Assembly: GCA_018883325.1 (NCBI GenBank)
Contig: VEQH01000001.1
Coordinates: forward strand, 62,001-126,000
Direction of reading: 5' to 3'
DNA from: Flavobacteriales bacterium
GTDB taxonomy: Bacteria; Bacteroidota; Bacteroidia; Flavobacteriales_D; Crocinitomicaceae
Length of the DNA stretch: 64,000 nucleotides
Made by a program: the position numbers and the translations under genes. Under the pieces are notes generated by a model, which saw only the letters and a list, made by a program, of their open reading frames with translations, had not been told where the DNA came from and did not search any database. This document shows, piece by piece, positions 16,858-26,340 of this stretch (positions are counted from its first letter, which is position 1; each line of letters opens with the position of its first letter).

Positions 16858-19800
16858 TCACATATTTCGACGATACTGTCCACCTACTTCAAATAACGCA
16901 TTGGTGATTTGACCCAAAGAAGCATATTTACAAGTTTCCATCAATTCTTCAAACATATTGCGATTGTTGATAGCTGCATCTTGTACTTTTTCAATTCCAG
17001 AAATTGCTTTTTCAGCGTTGCCTTTTTGTAATTCAGCCAGCATTTCAATTTGATATTGCTTTTCTTCTTCCGTTGCACGAATGACTTCTTTCGGTAGTAC
17101 GGTCGGCGAACCTTTTGAACTCAAGAAAGTGTTTACACCAATTATTGGGAATTCACCTGTATGTTTCAAAGTCTCGTAATACAACGATTCTTCTTGGATT
17201 TTAGAGCGTTGATACATTGTTTCCATTGCACCTAAAACACCACCACGTTCCGTGATTCTATCAAATTCAGACAAAACTGCTTCTTCCACCAAATCCGTTA
17301 AATCGTCGATGATGAATGAACCTTGCAATGGATTTTCGTTTTTCGCTAAACCTAATTCACGATTAATAATCAACTGAATCGCCATTGCTCTGCGCACAGA
17401 TTCTTCGGTTGGCGTTGTAATTGCTTCGTCGTAAGCGTTGGTGTGCAATGAGTTACAGTTGTCGTAAATCGCATACAAAGCTTGTAAAGTCGTACGTATA
17501 TCGTTGAAATCGATTTCTTGTGCGTGTAATGAACGTCCCGAAGTTTGAATGTGGTATTTCAACATTTGCGCACGTGGATTTGCACCGTATTTTTTAGCTA
17601 AAGCTTTCGCCCAAATTCTTCTTGCAACACGACCAATTACTGCATATTCAGGGTCGATTCCGTTGGAGAAAAAGAACGATAAATTAGGTCCAAAATCATC
17701 AATACTCATTCCGCGGCTCAAGTAATATTCCACATAAGTGAAACCGTTTGCCAAGGTAAATGCCAACTGCGTAATCGGATTTGCTCCTGCTTCTGCGATG
17801 TGGTAACCGGAAATAGAAACGGAATAGAAATTTCTTACGCCATTATTGATGAAGTATTGTTGCACGTCACCCATCAAACGCAATGCAAATTCCGTCGAGA
17901 AAATACAGGTGTTTTGAGCTTGGTCTTCTTTTAAAATATCAGCTTGTACCGTTCCACGCACTTGTTTCAAGGTATCCGCTTTGATTTGTGCATAAACGTC
18001 TGCTGGTAAAACTTGGTCACCCGTTACACCTAACAACATCAAACCTAAGCCGTCGTTTCCTTCAGGCAATTCCCCTTGATAACTTGGCCGTTTCGTTCCT
18101 TTTTCTTTATAAATCGCAGCGATTTTCGCTTCCACTTCGGCTTCTAAACCATTGGCTTTGATGTATTTCTCACAATTTTGATCGATGGCAGCATTCATAA
18201 AGAATCCCAACAACATCGGAGCTGGCCCATTGATTGTCATTGAAACAGACGTCGCAGGATGGCTCAAATCAAAACCAGAATATAATTTTTTGGCATCGTC
18301 TAAACAGCAAATCGACACTCCTGAATTTCCAATTTTCCCATAAATATCTGGACGAATCGCAGGGTCATTACCGTATAAAGTTACCGAGTCGAAAGCCGTT
18401 GAAAGACGTTTTGCTGGCATTCCCAAACTTACGTAATGGAAACGCTTGTTGGTTCTTTCTGGACCACCTTCACCCGCAAACATACGCGTTGGATCTTCTC
18501 CTTCACGTTTGAACGGGAACAAACCGGACGTATATGGAAATTCTCCTGGGTAATTTTCTTGCAACACCCAACGTAAAATATCACCCCAACTCGTGTATTT
18601 CGGTGAGGCCACTTTTGGTATTTGTGAATGCGAAAGTGATTCGGTGTGTGTTTTTAAACTCAACACTTTATCACGCACTTTGAATTGATATTCAGGGTTT
18701 TTGAACGATTGTTTTTTCTCGTCCCAATTTTGTAAAATCGCCCAGTTTTTCGGGTCGAAATTCATTTTTTCATTTTCAAACGCTTCCTGCAAACCTTTTA
18801 CCAATCGGTCTTTGTCTTCAATCGAAGAATTGCTTATTGTTTGAATTGAAGTGTGTAATCCGTGTAATTTTTCCGCAACTTGAACTTGTTGATTTACCCA
18901 TTTGTCGTAAGCGCGGTTGTTCTCAGAAATCTCTGATAAATAACGTGTTCTGTCAGGTGGAATTACGAAAATTTTCTCTGACATTTCACGAGTAATTTGG
19001 AAAGTAGAATTTAACGGCGCACCTGTTTTCTCTACCACTTTATCCATAATTACTTTGTACAACGAATTCATTCCTGGGTCGTTGAACTGCGAAGCGATTG
19101 TTCCATAAACTGGCATATCGTCCACGTTGCTTTCCCATAAATTATGGTTGCGTTGGTATTGCTTTCTAACGTCGCGCAAGGCATCTAGAGCACCACGTTT
19201 GTCGAATTTATTTAAAGCGATAACGTCGGCAAAATCCAACATATCAATTTTTTCTAATTGCGTAGCAGCACCGTATTCCGGCGTCATCACGTACAAAGAA
19301 ACGTCCGAGTGGTCTAAGATTTCTGTATCCGATTGACCAATTCCAGAAGTTTCTAAAATGATTAAATCGTAGTTTGCTGCTTTCAAAATACTAATCGCTT
19401 CCGCAACGTGTTTTGACAAAGCCAAATTTGATTGACGCGTTGCCAATGAACGCATGTAAACGCGATCACTTTTAATGGAATTCATTCGGATTCTGTCTCC
19501 CAACAAAGCTCCACCCGTTTTACGTTTGGAAGGATCGACAGAAACCACTGCGATTTGTTTGTCTGTAAAATCAATTAAAAAGCGACGTACCAATTCATCT
19601 ACTAAAGACGATTTTCCAGCTCCACCTGTTCCCGTAATTCCTAGAACAGGTACAGATTTCGTTGCAGCAATTGCACGTACTTTATTTAAAACCTCCGTAT
19701 TTTCATCTGCGAAATTTTCAGCAGCAGAAATCACTCTGGCAATCGCGGGAACATTTTTCTCTGCTAATTTTTCTGGCTCGTTGGTGATATTTGTTCCAAC

Positions 19801-20238
19801 TGGGAAATCACATTTTTCCACCAAATCGTTTATCATTCCTTGTAAACCAAGCGAACGACCATCATCAGGGTGATAAATGCGTGTGATTCCGTAGCCATGT
19901 AATTCTTCAATTTCAGAAGGAAGAATTGTTCCTCCTCCTCCACCAAAAATTTTGATATGTGGCGCACCTTTTTCTTTCAATAAATCATACATGTATTTGA
20001 AATACTCGATGTGACCGCCTTGGTAGGAAGTCATTGCAATTGCTTGTGCATCCTCTTGAATGGCGCAATTCACCACCTCTTCCACCGAACGGTCATGACC
20101 TAAATGAATCACTTCGCAACCAGTCGTTTGAATGATACGACGCATGATATTTATCGCAGCATCGTGACCGTCAAAAAGCGAGGCAGCTGTTACAATTCTG
20201 ATTTTATTGATTGGTTTATAAGGCGCAACTTGTTCCAT
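16858..20238 (-). CDS. icmF: Fused isobutyryl-CoA mutase / MeaB-type GTPase (IcmF)
   Basis: An 1126-residue adenosylcobalamin-dependent fusion enzyme. Residues 1-150 are the B12-binding domain, with the cobalt-ligating histidine in DGHDAA (His25) and IFGGGGGTI. Residues about 195-480 are a MeaB/ArgK-like GTPase chaperone ([11 protein letters not shown] at 200-210, [30 protein letters not shown]). Residues about 560-1126 are the acyl-CoA mutase barrel ([60 protein letters not shown]). The order B12-GTPase-mutase is that of IcmF rather than of two-subunit methylmalonyl-CoA mutase. It interconverts isobutyryl- and butyryl-CoA, and related fusions take isovaleryl/pivalyl-CoA. Neighbouring alkB and hydroxyacyl-CoA dehydrogenase genes fit a fatty or branched acyl theme. 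Confidence 0.93.
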   Translation of the reverse strand: MEQVAPYKPINKIRIVTAASLFDGHDAAINIMRRIIQTTGCEVIHLGHDRSVEEVVNCAIQEDAQAIAMTSYQGGHIEYFKYMYDLLKEKGAPHIKIFGGGGGTILPSEIEELHGYGITRIYHPDDGRSLGLQGMINDLVEKCDFPVGTNITNEPEKLAEKNVPAIARVISAAENFADENTEVLNKVRAIAATKSVPVLGITGTGGAGKSSLVDELVRRFLIDFTDKQIAVVSVDPSKRKTGGALLGDRIRMNSIKSDRVYMRSLATRQSNLALSKHVAEAISILKAANYDLIILETSGIGQSDTEILDHSDVSLYVMTPEYGAATQLEKIDMLDFADVIALNKFDKRGALDALRDVRKQYQRNHNLWESNVDDMPVYGTIASQFNDPGMNSLYKVIMDKVVEKTGAPLNSTFQITREMSEKIFVIPPDRTRYLSEISENNRAYDKWVNQQVQVAEKLHGLHTSIQTISNSSIEDKDRLVKGLQEAFENEKMNFDPKNWAILQNWDEKKQSFKNPEYQFKVRDKVLSLKTHTESLSHSQIPKVASPKYTSWGDILRWVLQENYPGEFPYTSGLFPFKREGEDPTRMFAGEGGPERTNKRFHYVSLGMPAKRLSTAFDSVTLYGNDPAIRPDIYGKIGNSGVSICCLDDAKKLYSGFDLSHPATSVSMTINGPAPMLLGFFMNAAIDQNCEKYIKANGLEAEVEAKIAAIYKEKGTKRPSYQGELPEGNDGLGLMLLGVTGDQVLPADVYAQIKADTLKQVRGTVQADILKEDQAQNTCIFSTEFALRLMGDVQQYFINNGVRNFYSVSISGYHIAEAGANPITQLAFTLANGFTYVEYYLSRGMSIDDFGPNLSFFFSNGIDPEYAVIGRVARRIWAKALAKKYGANPRAQMLKYHIQTSGRSLHAQEIDFNDIRTTLQALYAIYDNCNSLHTNAYDEAITTPTEESVRRAMAIQLIINRELGLAKNENPLQGSFIIDDLTDLVEEAVLSEFDRITERGGVLGAMETMYQRSKIQEESLYYETLKHTGEFPIIGVNTFLSSKGSPTVLPKEVIRATEEEKQYQIEMLAELQKGNAEKAISGIEKVQDAAINNRNMFEELMETCKYASLGQITNALFEVGGQYRRNM

Positions 20239-20546
20239 AATTTGTGTCTTTTTTTAAAGAGCGCTAAAATTAAGAAAAAAAGCCTTTAGGACTAGGATTC
20301 AGAATTGAAAATATGGATTGAAAAGTAAACTATCAAAGCTGGAAAAAGAAAAGACGAGAATTGAATTTGAGTGAAAAGTTAAAAGAGAAAAGTTGAAAAT
20401 GTGCTAATGTGCTAATGTGTTAATGAATAATGTGCTAATTAATAATCTGCTAATGAAGAAATATGCTAACGATAGAATTTAAAAACCAAAAATCCTTTCT
20501 TCGAGTTAAAATCCTAATTCAACATTAAGCATTAAAAATTCAAAAA
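20239..20546. other. Gene-free gap with a TGCTAATG-type simple repeat
   Basis: No gene is recognised in these 308 bases between icmF and the alkB-like gene. Positions 20398-20470 hold about six imperfect copies of a short word built on TGTGCTAA/TAATGAA. The rest is A-rich and unremarkable, and no terminator hairpin for the alkB-like gene is visible. Confidence 0.7.
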
Positions 20547-21587
20547 TTAAATCGTATTTCGCGCTGCTTCCACCCTATTATTCATGACTTTAAAAAACAA
20601 TGGCGGAACCAAAGCCATAAGCATCATTCCAGGATAACCTGTTGGCATTGTTGGAGATTCTTCGTGAGATTCCAGTAGTTGGTAAGGTCTATCAGCTTTG
20701 TAGTGGTGGTCTGAATGACGACTCAATTCAAAGAGTACGATTCTACCTAAAACATGATTTGAATTCCAGGAATGCCAACGTCTAACACGTTCATAAGTTC
20801 CATTTTCTTTTTGTTGTCGCACCAAACCGTAATGTTCGATGTAATTAACCGTTTCCAACAACAAAATACCAATAATTGCAGCAAGCAGAAAAGCGAGCAA
20901 GACCTTAAGTCCAAAAATGAAATAAATACTTGACAGTAAAGTAATATGAAGAAAGGTGTAAATGATCATTCTATTTGTGTAGTGGAAAAAAGTTAATTTT
21001 TGAATAGACAATCTTTCCTTTTCGATTTGCCAAGCTTGTAAATAACTTCCAATCTGTGAACGAAACCAAAAAACAAACAATAATTCATTTTTTCTTGCTG
21101 TTGCAGGATCATTTGGTGTTCCAACGTTGTGATGATGTCCACGATTGTGATAAGGCAAAAAATGATTTTCAAGTGAACTCAAGAGTAGAATTTCACCAAT
21201 TAATTGTTCAACCTTGTTTAAGCGATGCCCCAACTCATGACCGAGGTTGATGCCAATTACACCACACATAATTCCCATTGAAACTGTTTTTCCAACTAAA
21301 TCCAAAGTTGTTGTGCTTCCTGAAATAATGAAGAAAAAATAAATTAAAAATCCCCACTGAATTGGTAACATCAAGTAAAGAAGGAAATCATAATAGTTGT
21401 CATTTGCTGCCAATTCGCGTTCTCTTTCGTCCAAATTTTTAGCGTCAGGTTGAAAAGCCATTTCTAAAAGAGGAACGAGTCCAAAGAAAACAAATACAGG
21501 CAAAAACGTTAGCACACCTGAGTTATTGAAACTGATAAAAACCGTTAATGGTAAGGCTAGAATACTTAGATATTTTAGTTTTTTCAT
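20547..21587 (-). CDS. alkB: AlkB-type membrane di-iron alkane monooxygenase
   Basis: A 346-residue integral membrane protein from the ATG at 21587; an upstream in-frame start at 21638 adds only an atypical extension. The histidine boxes of AlkB are all present: HELGHR (117-122), HNRGHHH (147-153) and RHSDHH (290-295), plus the NYIEHYGL motif (248-255). AlkB hydroxylates the terminal carbon of medium-chain alkanes using a di-iron centre and electrons from rubredoxin. No rubredoxin or rubredoxin reductase gene is adjacent. Related membrane hydroxylases act on other lipids, so alkane 1-monooxygenase is likely but not proven. Confidence 0.88.
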   Translation of the reverse strand: MKKLKYLSILALPLTVFISFNNSGVLTFLPVFVFFGLVPLLEMAFQPDAKNLDERERELAANDNYYDFLLYLMLPIQWGFLIYFFFIISGSTTTLDLVGKTVSMGIMCGVIGINLGHELGHRLNKVEQLIGEILLLSSLENHFLPYHNRGHHHNVGTPNDPATARKNELLFVFWFRSQIGSYLQAWQIEKERLSIQKLTFFHYTNRMIIYTFLHITLLSSIYFIFGLKVLLAFLLAAIIGILLLETVNYIEHYGLVRQQKENGTYERVRRWHSWNSNHVLGRIVLFELSRHSDHHYKADRPYQLLESHEESPTMPTGYPGMMLMALVPPLFFKVMNNRVEAARNTI

Positions 21588-21691
21588 CGCTTGATTTTTT
21601 AAGATAAAAGTAAGCAATGAATTTATTAAAACAAACAAGAATTTCTATTTAAAAAAGCTAAGATTTTTATAAACGAGTCAAGAATTACATC

Positions 21692-21725
21692 AAAAAAAAA
21701 CGACTTCACCTATCTGATGAAGTCG
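21692..21725 (-). terminator. Rho-independent terminator of the hydroxyacyl-CoA dehydrogenase gene
   Basis: On the minus strand the arms GACTTCA and TGAAGTC enclose a 9-base loop, extended by a C-G pair, and are followed by nine T. It lies about 20 bases after the stop at 21746. Confidence 0.85.
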
Positions 21726-21745
21726 CTTTGAAAATATAGAAAAAA

Positions 21746-22636
21746 CTATTTTTTAAAATTCGGAGCAACGATTAAATCTTTTGTACCGTGAGTCCAAGAA
21801 TAGAAACCTTCGCCTGATTTCACTCCTTTTTTTCCAGCAGTAACCATATTCACTAAAAGTGGACATGGTGCATATTTTGGATTTCCGAAGCCATCGTGAA
21901 GTACTTGTAAAATTGCCAAACACACATCTAAACCAATGAAATCAGCTAATTGCAAAGGTCCCATTGGATGTGCCATTCCCAATTTCATAACCGTATCAAT
22001 TTCTTCAACGCCTGCAACACCTTCGTACAAAGAATAAATCGCTTCGTTGATCATCGGCATCAAAATTCGATTGGCGATAAATCCCGGGTAATCATTCACT
22101 TCAGTTGGAACTTTATTTAGTTTTTTTGAAGTTTCCATAATCAAATTCGTCACCTCATCTGATGTTGAATAACCACGAATAATTTCAACTAATTTCATCA
22201 CAGGAACTGGATTCATAAAGTGCATTCCAATTACTTTGTCCGGACGATTTGTAACTGATGCAATTTTAGTAATCGAAATCGAAGAAGTATTTGTTGCTAA
22301 AATTACGTGAGGTTCTGTCGCAGCATCTAAATCTTTGAAAATTTTCAATTTTAAATCGATGTTTTCTGTTGCCGCTTCAACCACTAAATCAATACCTTTT
22401 ACTCCGTCAGGAATAGTTGTGAAAGTGGTAATATTAGAAAGCGTTGCATCTTTATCAGCCTCCGTTAATGCGCCTTTGGCAACTTGACGATCCAAATTCT
22501 TACCAATTGTAGCAATCGCTTTATCCAGAGAAGCTTGCGAAACATCAATTAAATTAACTTTATATCCAAATTGAGCAAATACGTGAGCGATTCCATTCCC
22601 CATCGTTCCAGCTCCAATTACAGCAACATTTTTCAT
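21746..22636 (-). CDS. 3-hydroxybutyryl-CoA dehydrogenase
   Basis: A 296-residue soluble NAD(P)-dependent enzyme. The ATG at 22636 is chosen because MKNVAVIGAGTMGNGIAHVF begins the Rossmann fold (GxGxxG) exactly as in the family; a longer frame adds 26 unrelated residues. Other landmarks are VEAATENIDLKLKIF, ATNTSSISITKIA, IGMHFMNPVPVMKLVEII (with the catalytic His) and DYPGFIANRILMPMINEA. The reaction oxidises (S)-3-hydroxybutyryl-CoA to acetoacetyl-CoA in beta-oxidation or butyrate-type pathways. It has its own promoter box and terminator, so it is probably monocistronic. The exact chain-length range is not evident. Confidence 0.92.
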   Translation of the reverse strand: MKNVAVIGAGTMGNGIAHVFAQFGYKVNLIDVSQASLDKAIATIGKNLDRQVAKGALTEADKDATLSNITTFTTIPDGVKGIDLVVEAATENIDLKLKIFKDLDAATEPHVILATNTSSISITKIASVTNRPDKVIGMHFMNPVPVMKLVEIIRGYSTSDEVTNLIMETSKKLNKVPTEVNDYPGFIANRILMPMINEAIYSLYEGVAGVEEIDTVMKLGMAHPMGPLQLADFIGLDVCLAILQVLHDGFGNPKYAPCPLLVNMVTAGKKGVKSGEGFYSWTHGTKDLIVAPNFKK

Positions 22637-22655
22637 AGTTTGATTTTTTGTTGAG

Positions 22656-22663
22656 CAAATATA
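22656..22663 (-). promoter_or_regulatory. Promoter -7 box for the hydroxyacyl-CoA dehydrogenase gene
   Basis: The minus strand reads TATATTTG (TAnnTTTG consensus), 19 bases ahead of the ATG at 22636. Confidence 0.55.
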
Positions 22664-22792
22664 AGGAGAATAAATAATTGCGAATAAATAGTTGTCACTC
22701 AGCAAAAGATTCAACTTTCGTTTCTAGCTTTAAGTTCGCGATTAGCTTTTTAGTCCAACATTCTATTTTCTCAATTATCGTAATTTTACACA

Positions 22793-24196
22793 ATGAAAAC
22801 CAATGCTCTATCTTTTCGGTTGAAGTCCATTTTATTTCTCGCTTGGTTCCTCACTTTGCCATTTGGCTCGAATTTATTGGGTATTTCTCTAGGTTCTTTT
22901 ACGATTTATCCGAATCTAATTTTGACCTTAGCCTTGATACCGCTGGGATTCTCCAGTTTTAAAAATTGGAACAAATTAGAAATTTCAATTCTGGGATTTC
23001 TATTTCTTTGGTTGCTTTTTGCAATTTTTCAAGGACAAAAGAGTAGCTTTTTGAAAGAAGAAATTTTTGATATTCGTTCCTTAATTATGCAATTCTTGAT
23101 TGCTTTCGTTTTAGTTACTTCCTTTCATTCACTCGGGAAAAACAATTTTTTAAAACATACAATTACTGGTCTTCGGTGTTTTCTTTTTATCCTTTTAAGT
23201 GCTGGAATTGTTGAATTTTTAACTGGAATTCATTTTGCGGGAACGAAAACGCACGAATTTTTAGAACTTTCGGTTGGCAATAATTTCTATGCGCCAATGT
23301 TCATTTACGACAATCAAAATGATTACATCGCGTACTTGTTTTTTACTTATTTGATGCTGTATTTATTCGATGAAAAGTTGAGACAAAACAGCTACCTTCA
23401 ACTGCTTTTCTCATTGATAATCTTTGTTTTTGCAGTCTTTGCTGATTCCAATTTTGCTAAACTTCTTAGCGCTGGAATGATTGTTTTACAACTTGGAATA
23501 CTCTTTTATCAGCAAATTCAAAAGAGAAAAATTCTTGACTTTTTACCTTATGTTGTTGCAATTGTTTTACTGGTAATTACCATTTTCACAAACACACTTT
23601 TCTTTGGCCCGAAATATGAAAACTCAGCCAATTACCGATTAAATGGCGTTCAAATTGTAAACCAAAAAAACGGTAAATTGGAGGTGATTTCAGCAAAGGA
23701 AAAACTTTCAAAATCGGAGCAAAATCAAGTGATTCAATACTTAGATTCAGTGAATACAAAAAGTCCTGAAAATGCTCCAAACTTGCGCAAAAATTTAATT
23801 TTAAACGGAATTGATTTTATTAAATCTGCTCCCATTTTTGGACTTGGACCTGGTGGTTTTGCCTTAAAAATCAAACGAAACGAACACCAACATTTCATTC
23901 ACACGCATACTTCTCCACACAATTTCCCGATTGAAATCATTAGTCAATTTGGTGTTTTTGGTTGGTTTTACTTTGGACTCATTGGCTTTATTGCAATTCA
24001 ATTCTTTAAACTCAGAAAAATCATTTCTAACAGATTCAAAATTGCATTGATTACACTTTTCGTTTCACTTCCGTTTCTTTGGATGATGCCGTCCGCATAT
24101 TTATACCTCTCGATTCATTGGCTATTTTTACCTTTGTTGCTGATTCAATTACTACTAATTCAGGAAAAATCAATTTTGAATGAGCACGAACAATAA
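22793..24196 (+). CDS. O-antigen ligase/polymerase family membrane protein
   Basis: A 467-residue protein with about ten to twelve hydrophobic segments and a larger soluble loop at about residues 275-350. The stretch SAPIFGLGPGGFALKIKRNE, followed by HTHTSPHNFPIEIISQFGVFGW, is the characteristic periplasmic loop end of the Wzy/WaaL (O-antigen ligase-like) family, with the conserved HN and the hydrophobic segment after it. It either polymerises repeat units or joins the polymer to lipid A core. It is the first gene of a tight cluster: its end overlaps the flippase gene by 17 bases. Polymerase and ligase cannot be told apart from sequence alone. Confidence 0.85.
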   Translation: MKTNALSFRLKSILFLAWFLTLPFGSNLLGISLGSFTIYPNLILTLALIPLGFSSFKNWNKLEISILGFLFLWLLFAIFQGQKSSFLKEEIFDIRSLIMQFLIAFVLVTSFHSLGKNNFLKHTITGLRCFLFILLSAGIVEFLTGIHFAGTKTHEFLELSVGNNFYAPMFIYDNQNDYIAYLFFTYLMLYLFDEKLRQNSYLQLLFSLIIFVFAVFADSNFAKLLSAGMIVLQLGILFYQQIQKRKILDFLPYVVAIVLLVITIFTNTLFFGPKYENSANYRLNGVQIVNQKNGKLEVISAKEKLSKSEQNQVIQYLDSVNTKSPENAPNLRKNLILNGIDFIKSAPIFGLGPGGFALKIKRNEHQHFIHTHTSPHNFPIEIISQFGVFGWFYFGLIGFIAIQFFKLRKIISNRFKIALITLFVSLPFLWMMPSAYLYLSIHWLFLPLLLIQLLLIQEKSILNEHEQ

Positions 24197-25445
24197 AGTG
24201 TATTACCGTAATTTCTTGACGATGCTATCGGGCAACACTTTGAGCCAATTGATTCCGTTCATTATTGCTCCCGTACTTTCGCGCATTTTTTCACCCGAAG
24301 AATTTGCTGTTTTGGCAAATTTTATGGCAATTGTTGGCGTAATTGGTATCATTTCAACTGGTCGATTAGAGCTTGCTGTTCCGATTCCTCAAGATCATAA
24401 ACGCGCACAAGAAATTGTTTTTACAGGTCTAATCATCACGCTTTTACTTGGATTACTTAGTGTTTTGATTCCAGTTTTCGCTCTTCAAATCAGTGCGCTT
24501 TACAAAGACGATCAATTGGCGAATTATTTGTGGATGGCGCCACTTTCGGTTGTAAGTTTTGGTTTACTCGGTTTGACAAACAATTGGAATTTGCGCCATG
24601 AAAAGTTTCACTTATTGTCTATTGGAAAAATAGCGCAATCGATTGTCAACAATGGTTTGGCAGCATTGCTAGGCTACATTGGCTGGGGAATTAACGGTTT
24701 GATTATCGCCTGGTTATTATCTCAATATGTCAATATTTTTATTCTATTAATCGGAGTGAATCGCAAAGTGAGTTACAAAGATTTTAGCATCATCACTTTA
24801 AAAACAACGTTGAAGGAGTACAAAGATTTTCCGCTAATCAATTCCCTTCACGCATTCACTGATATTTTCATTACACAATTCTTACTTTATTGGGTCATTT
24901 CAAGTTACTTTGGATTTCTAGAATTGGGATTGTTTGCAATGATGAATAAATATGTGAAAGCACCAATCATTCTCGTTTCAACATCTGTTTCACAACTCTT
25001 TTACGTCGAAGCTGGAAAAGCAATCAACCAAGGAATTTCGTTGTTCCCAATTGTCAAAAAAACGGTTCGAACTTCAGTGCTTTTCGCGATTCCTTTTACG
25101 ATTGTATTGCTCGTTTTAGGTCCTTGGATTTTCAAAATTTACTTGGGTGAAAAATGGGAATCTGCTGGTGTTAATGCGCAGAGTATTGCTCCAATGCTTT
25201 TTTTGTATTTCATCCTCTCCCCTATTTCTGGCTTGCCAATTTTGCTCAACAAACAAAAAGGTGCATTTGCATTCAGTGTTTTGGGTTACTCGTTCACGAT
25301 TCTTGCTTTATTCATAGGTATTTGGCTAAAACTTGATTTCAATAAAACCTTAATCATTTACGGTGCTGCATTTTCGCTATTTTACCTGATGTTGCTAGTT
25401 TGGTATTATTCTCTAATTAAAAGACAAAATGCGCGTATTAATTAA
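24180..25445 (+). CDS. Polysaccharide flippase (Wzx-like, MOP superfamily)
   Basis: A 421-residue protein with about twelve membrane segments. The start (VYYRNFLTMLSGNTLSQLIPFIIAPVLSRIFSPEEFAVLANF) is the standard opening of polysaccharide-transporter proteins of the MOP superfamily: an amphipathic helix, then G-N-x-x-x-Q, P-x-L-S-R-x-F-x-P-x-x-F. Such proteins flip undecaprenyl-linked repeat units across the inner membrane. The gene overlaps its neighbours on both sides by 17 bases, so it is part of one operon with the polymerase/ligase and three glycosyltransferases. Confidence 0.87.
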   Translation: MSTNNKVYYRNFLTMLSGNTLSQLIPFIIAPVLSRIFSPEEFAVLANFMAIVGVIGIISTGRLELAVPIPQDHKRAQEIVFTGLIITLLLGLLSVLIPVFALQISALYKDDQLANYLWMAPLSVVSFGLLGLTNNWNLRHEKFHLLSIGKIAQSIVNNGLAALLGYIGWGINGLIIAWLLSQYVNIFILLIGVNRKVSYKDFSIITLKTTLKEYKDFPLINSLHAFTDIFITQFLLYWVISSYFGFLELGLFAMMNKYVKAPIILVSTSVSQLFYVEAGKAINQGISLFPIVKKTVRTSVLFAIPFTIVLLVLGPWIFKIYLGEKWESAGVNAQSIAPMLFLYFILSPISGLPILLNKQKGAFAFSVLGYSFTILALFIGIWLKLDFNKTLIIYGAAFSLFYLMLLVWYYSLIKRQNARIN

Positions 25446-26340
25446 CGGTTTACCACTTTTTGGAGAACGCTTGGCAAAAGATCTACAAAAGTTTGATAAG
25501 CATTCTAGCTATATCTTTTTTGATACTTATTATTCTAAATGGGCAAAAATTAAATTCTTTTTTCACTTACCTTTTGCAGATTTAGTCATTTCAATGAATG
25601 GAGTTACGGATGAAAGTGGAAGTTTAAATCTCGTAATGAAATTTAGAAAAAAGCTAATCTTACAATGGATGGGAACAGATGTTCTATTGGCAATAGATAG
25701 GTTCAAAAACAAGACAATAAATACAAAATATGTTGATTATTCGAAAAACTTTGTTGATGCAGACTGGCTAAGGGATGAGTTATTAAGTGTTAAAATTAAA
25801 AGCGAAAAATTACATTTTAAATACGTTGAGGTCAATTCACCAATTCAAAAATATAATTCAATTTCAATAATGAGTTATGTACCTCAGAATCGACAAGATT
25901 TTTATGGTATGGATAAGATTATTGAATTAGCGTTGATTTTTCCAAATATTGAATTTCTATTATTCGGATTAGATAAAACAGACAAAATAATCCCTGAAAA
26001 CATTAAACTATTTGGGTGGGTAAATCCCAACGTTTTTAATGAATATTTAAGGAAAACTCCGATTTTTTTGAGATTAACCGAACATGATGGCTTTTCTCTA
26101 GCAGTTTTAGAAGCTTTAAGTTTTGGAGCCGAAGCAATTACAAGCTTTGAATCTGATTTTGTTCATAATGCAAATACAATTGATGAAATAAAAGATGCTA
26201 TAAACACTGCAATTAATGCAATTGAAAAGAGAAATTTTGAACCTAATTTATCGGTAATTGAGATTCTCAATAAAGAATTTAAAAAAGATAAAATCATATT
26301 AAATTACATCCAAAAACTCAAAGAAATTGCAGACAACTAA
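25429..26340 (+). CDS. Putative glycosyltransferase of the polysaccharide cluster
   Basis: A 303-residue protein. The first half is poorly conserved, with an NG-rich start (MRVLINGLPLFGERLAKDLQ) and MGTDVLLAID. The C-terminal half looks like a GT-B fold: FLLFGLDKTDKIIPENIKLFGWVN, then RLTEHDGFSLAVLEALSFGAEAITS, the E-x7-E nucleotide-sugar motif region of GT4-like enzymes. By eye this gene is more AT-rich and uses more ATA/AAT-type codons than the genes on both sides. That may mean separate acquisition, as is common in surface-polysaccharide loci. It overlaps the flippase gene by 17 bases and the next gene by 14. Donor and acceptor sugars are unknown. Confidence 0.7.
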   Translation: MRVLINGLPLFGERLAKDLQKFDKHSSYIFFDTYYSKWAKIKFFFHLPFADLVISMNGVTDESGSLNLVMKFRKKLILQWMGTDVLLAIDRFKNKTINTKYVDYSKNFVDADWLRDELLSVKIKSEKLHFKYVEVNSPIQKYNSISIMSYVPQNRQDFYGMDKIIELALIFPNIEFLLFGLDKTDKIIPENIKLFGWVNPNVFNEYLRKTPIFLRLTEHDGFSLAVLEALSFGAEAITSFESDFVHNANTIDEIKDAINTAINAIEKRNFEPNLSVIEILNKEFKKDKIILNYIQKLKEIADN

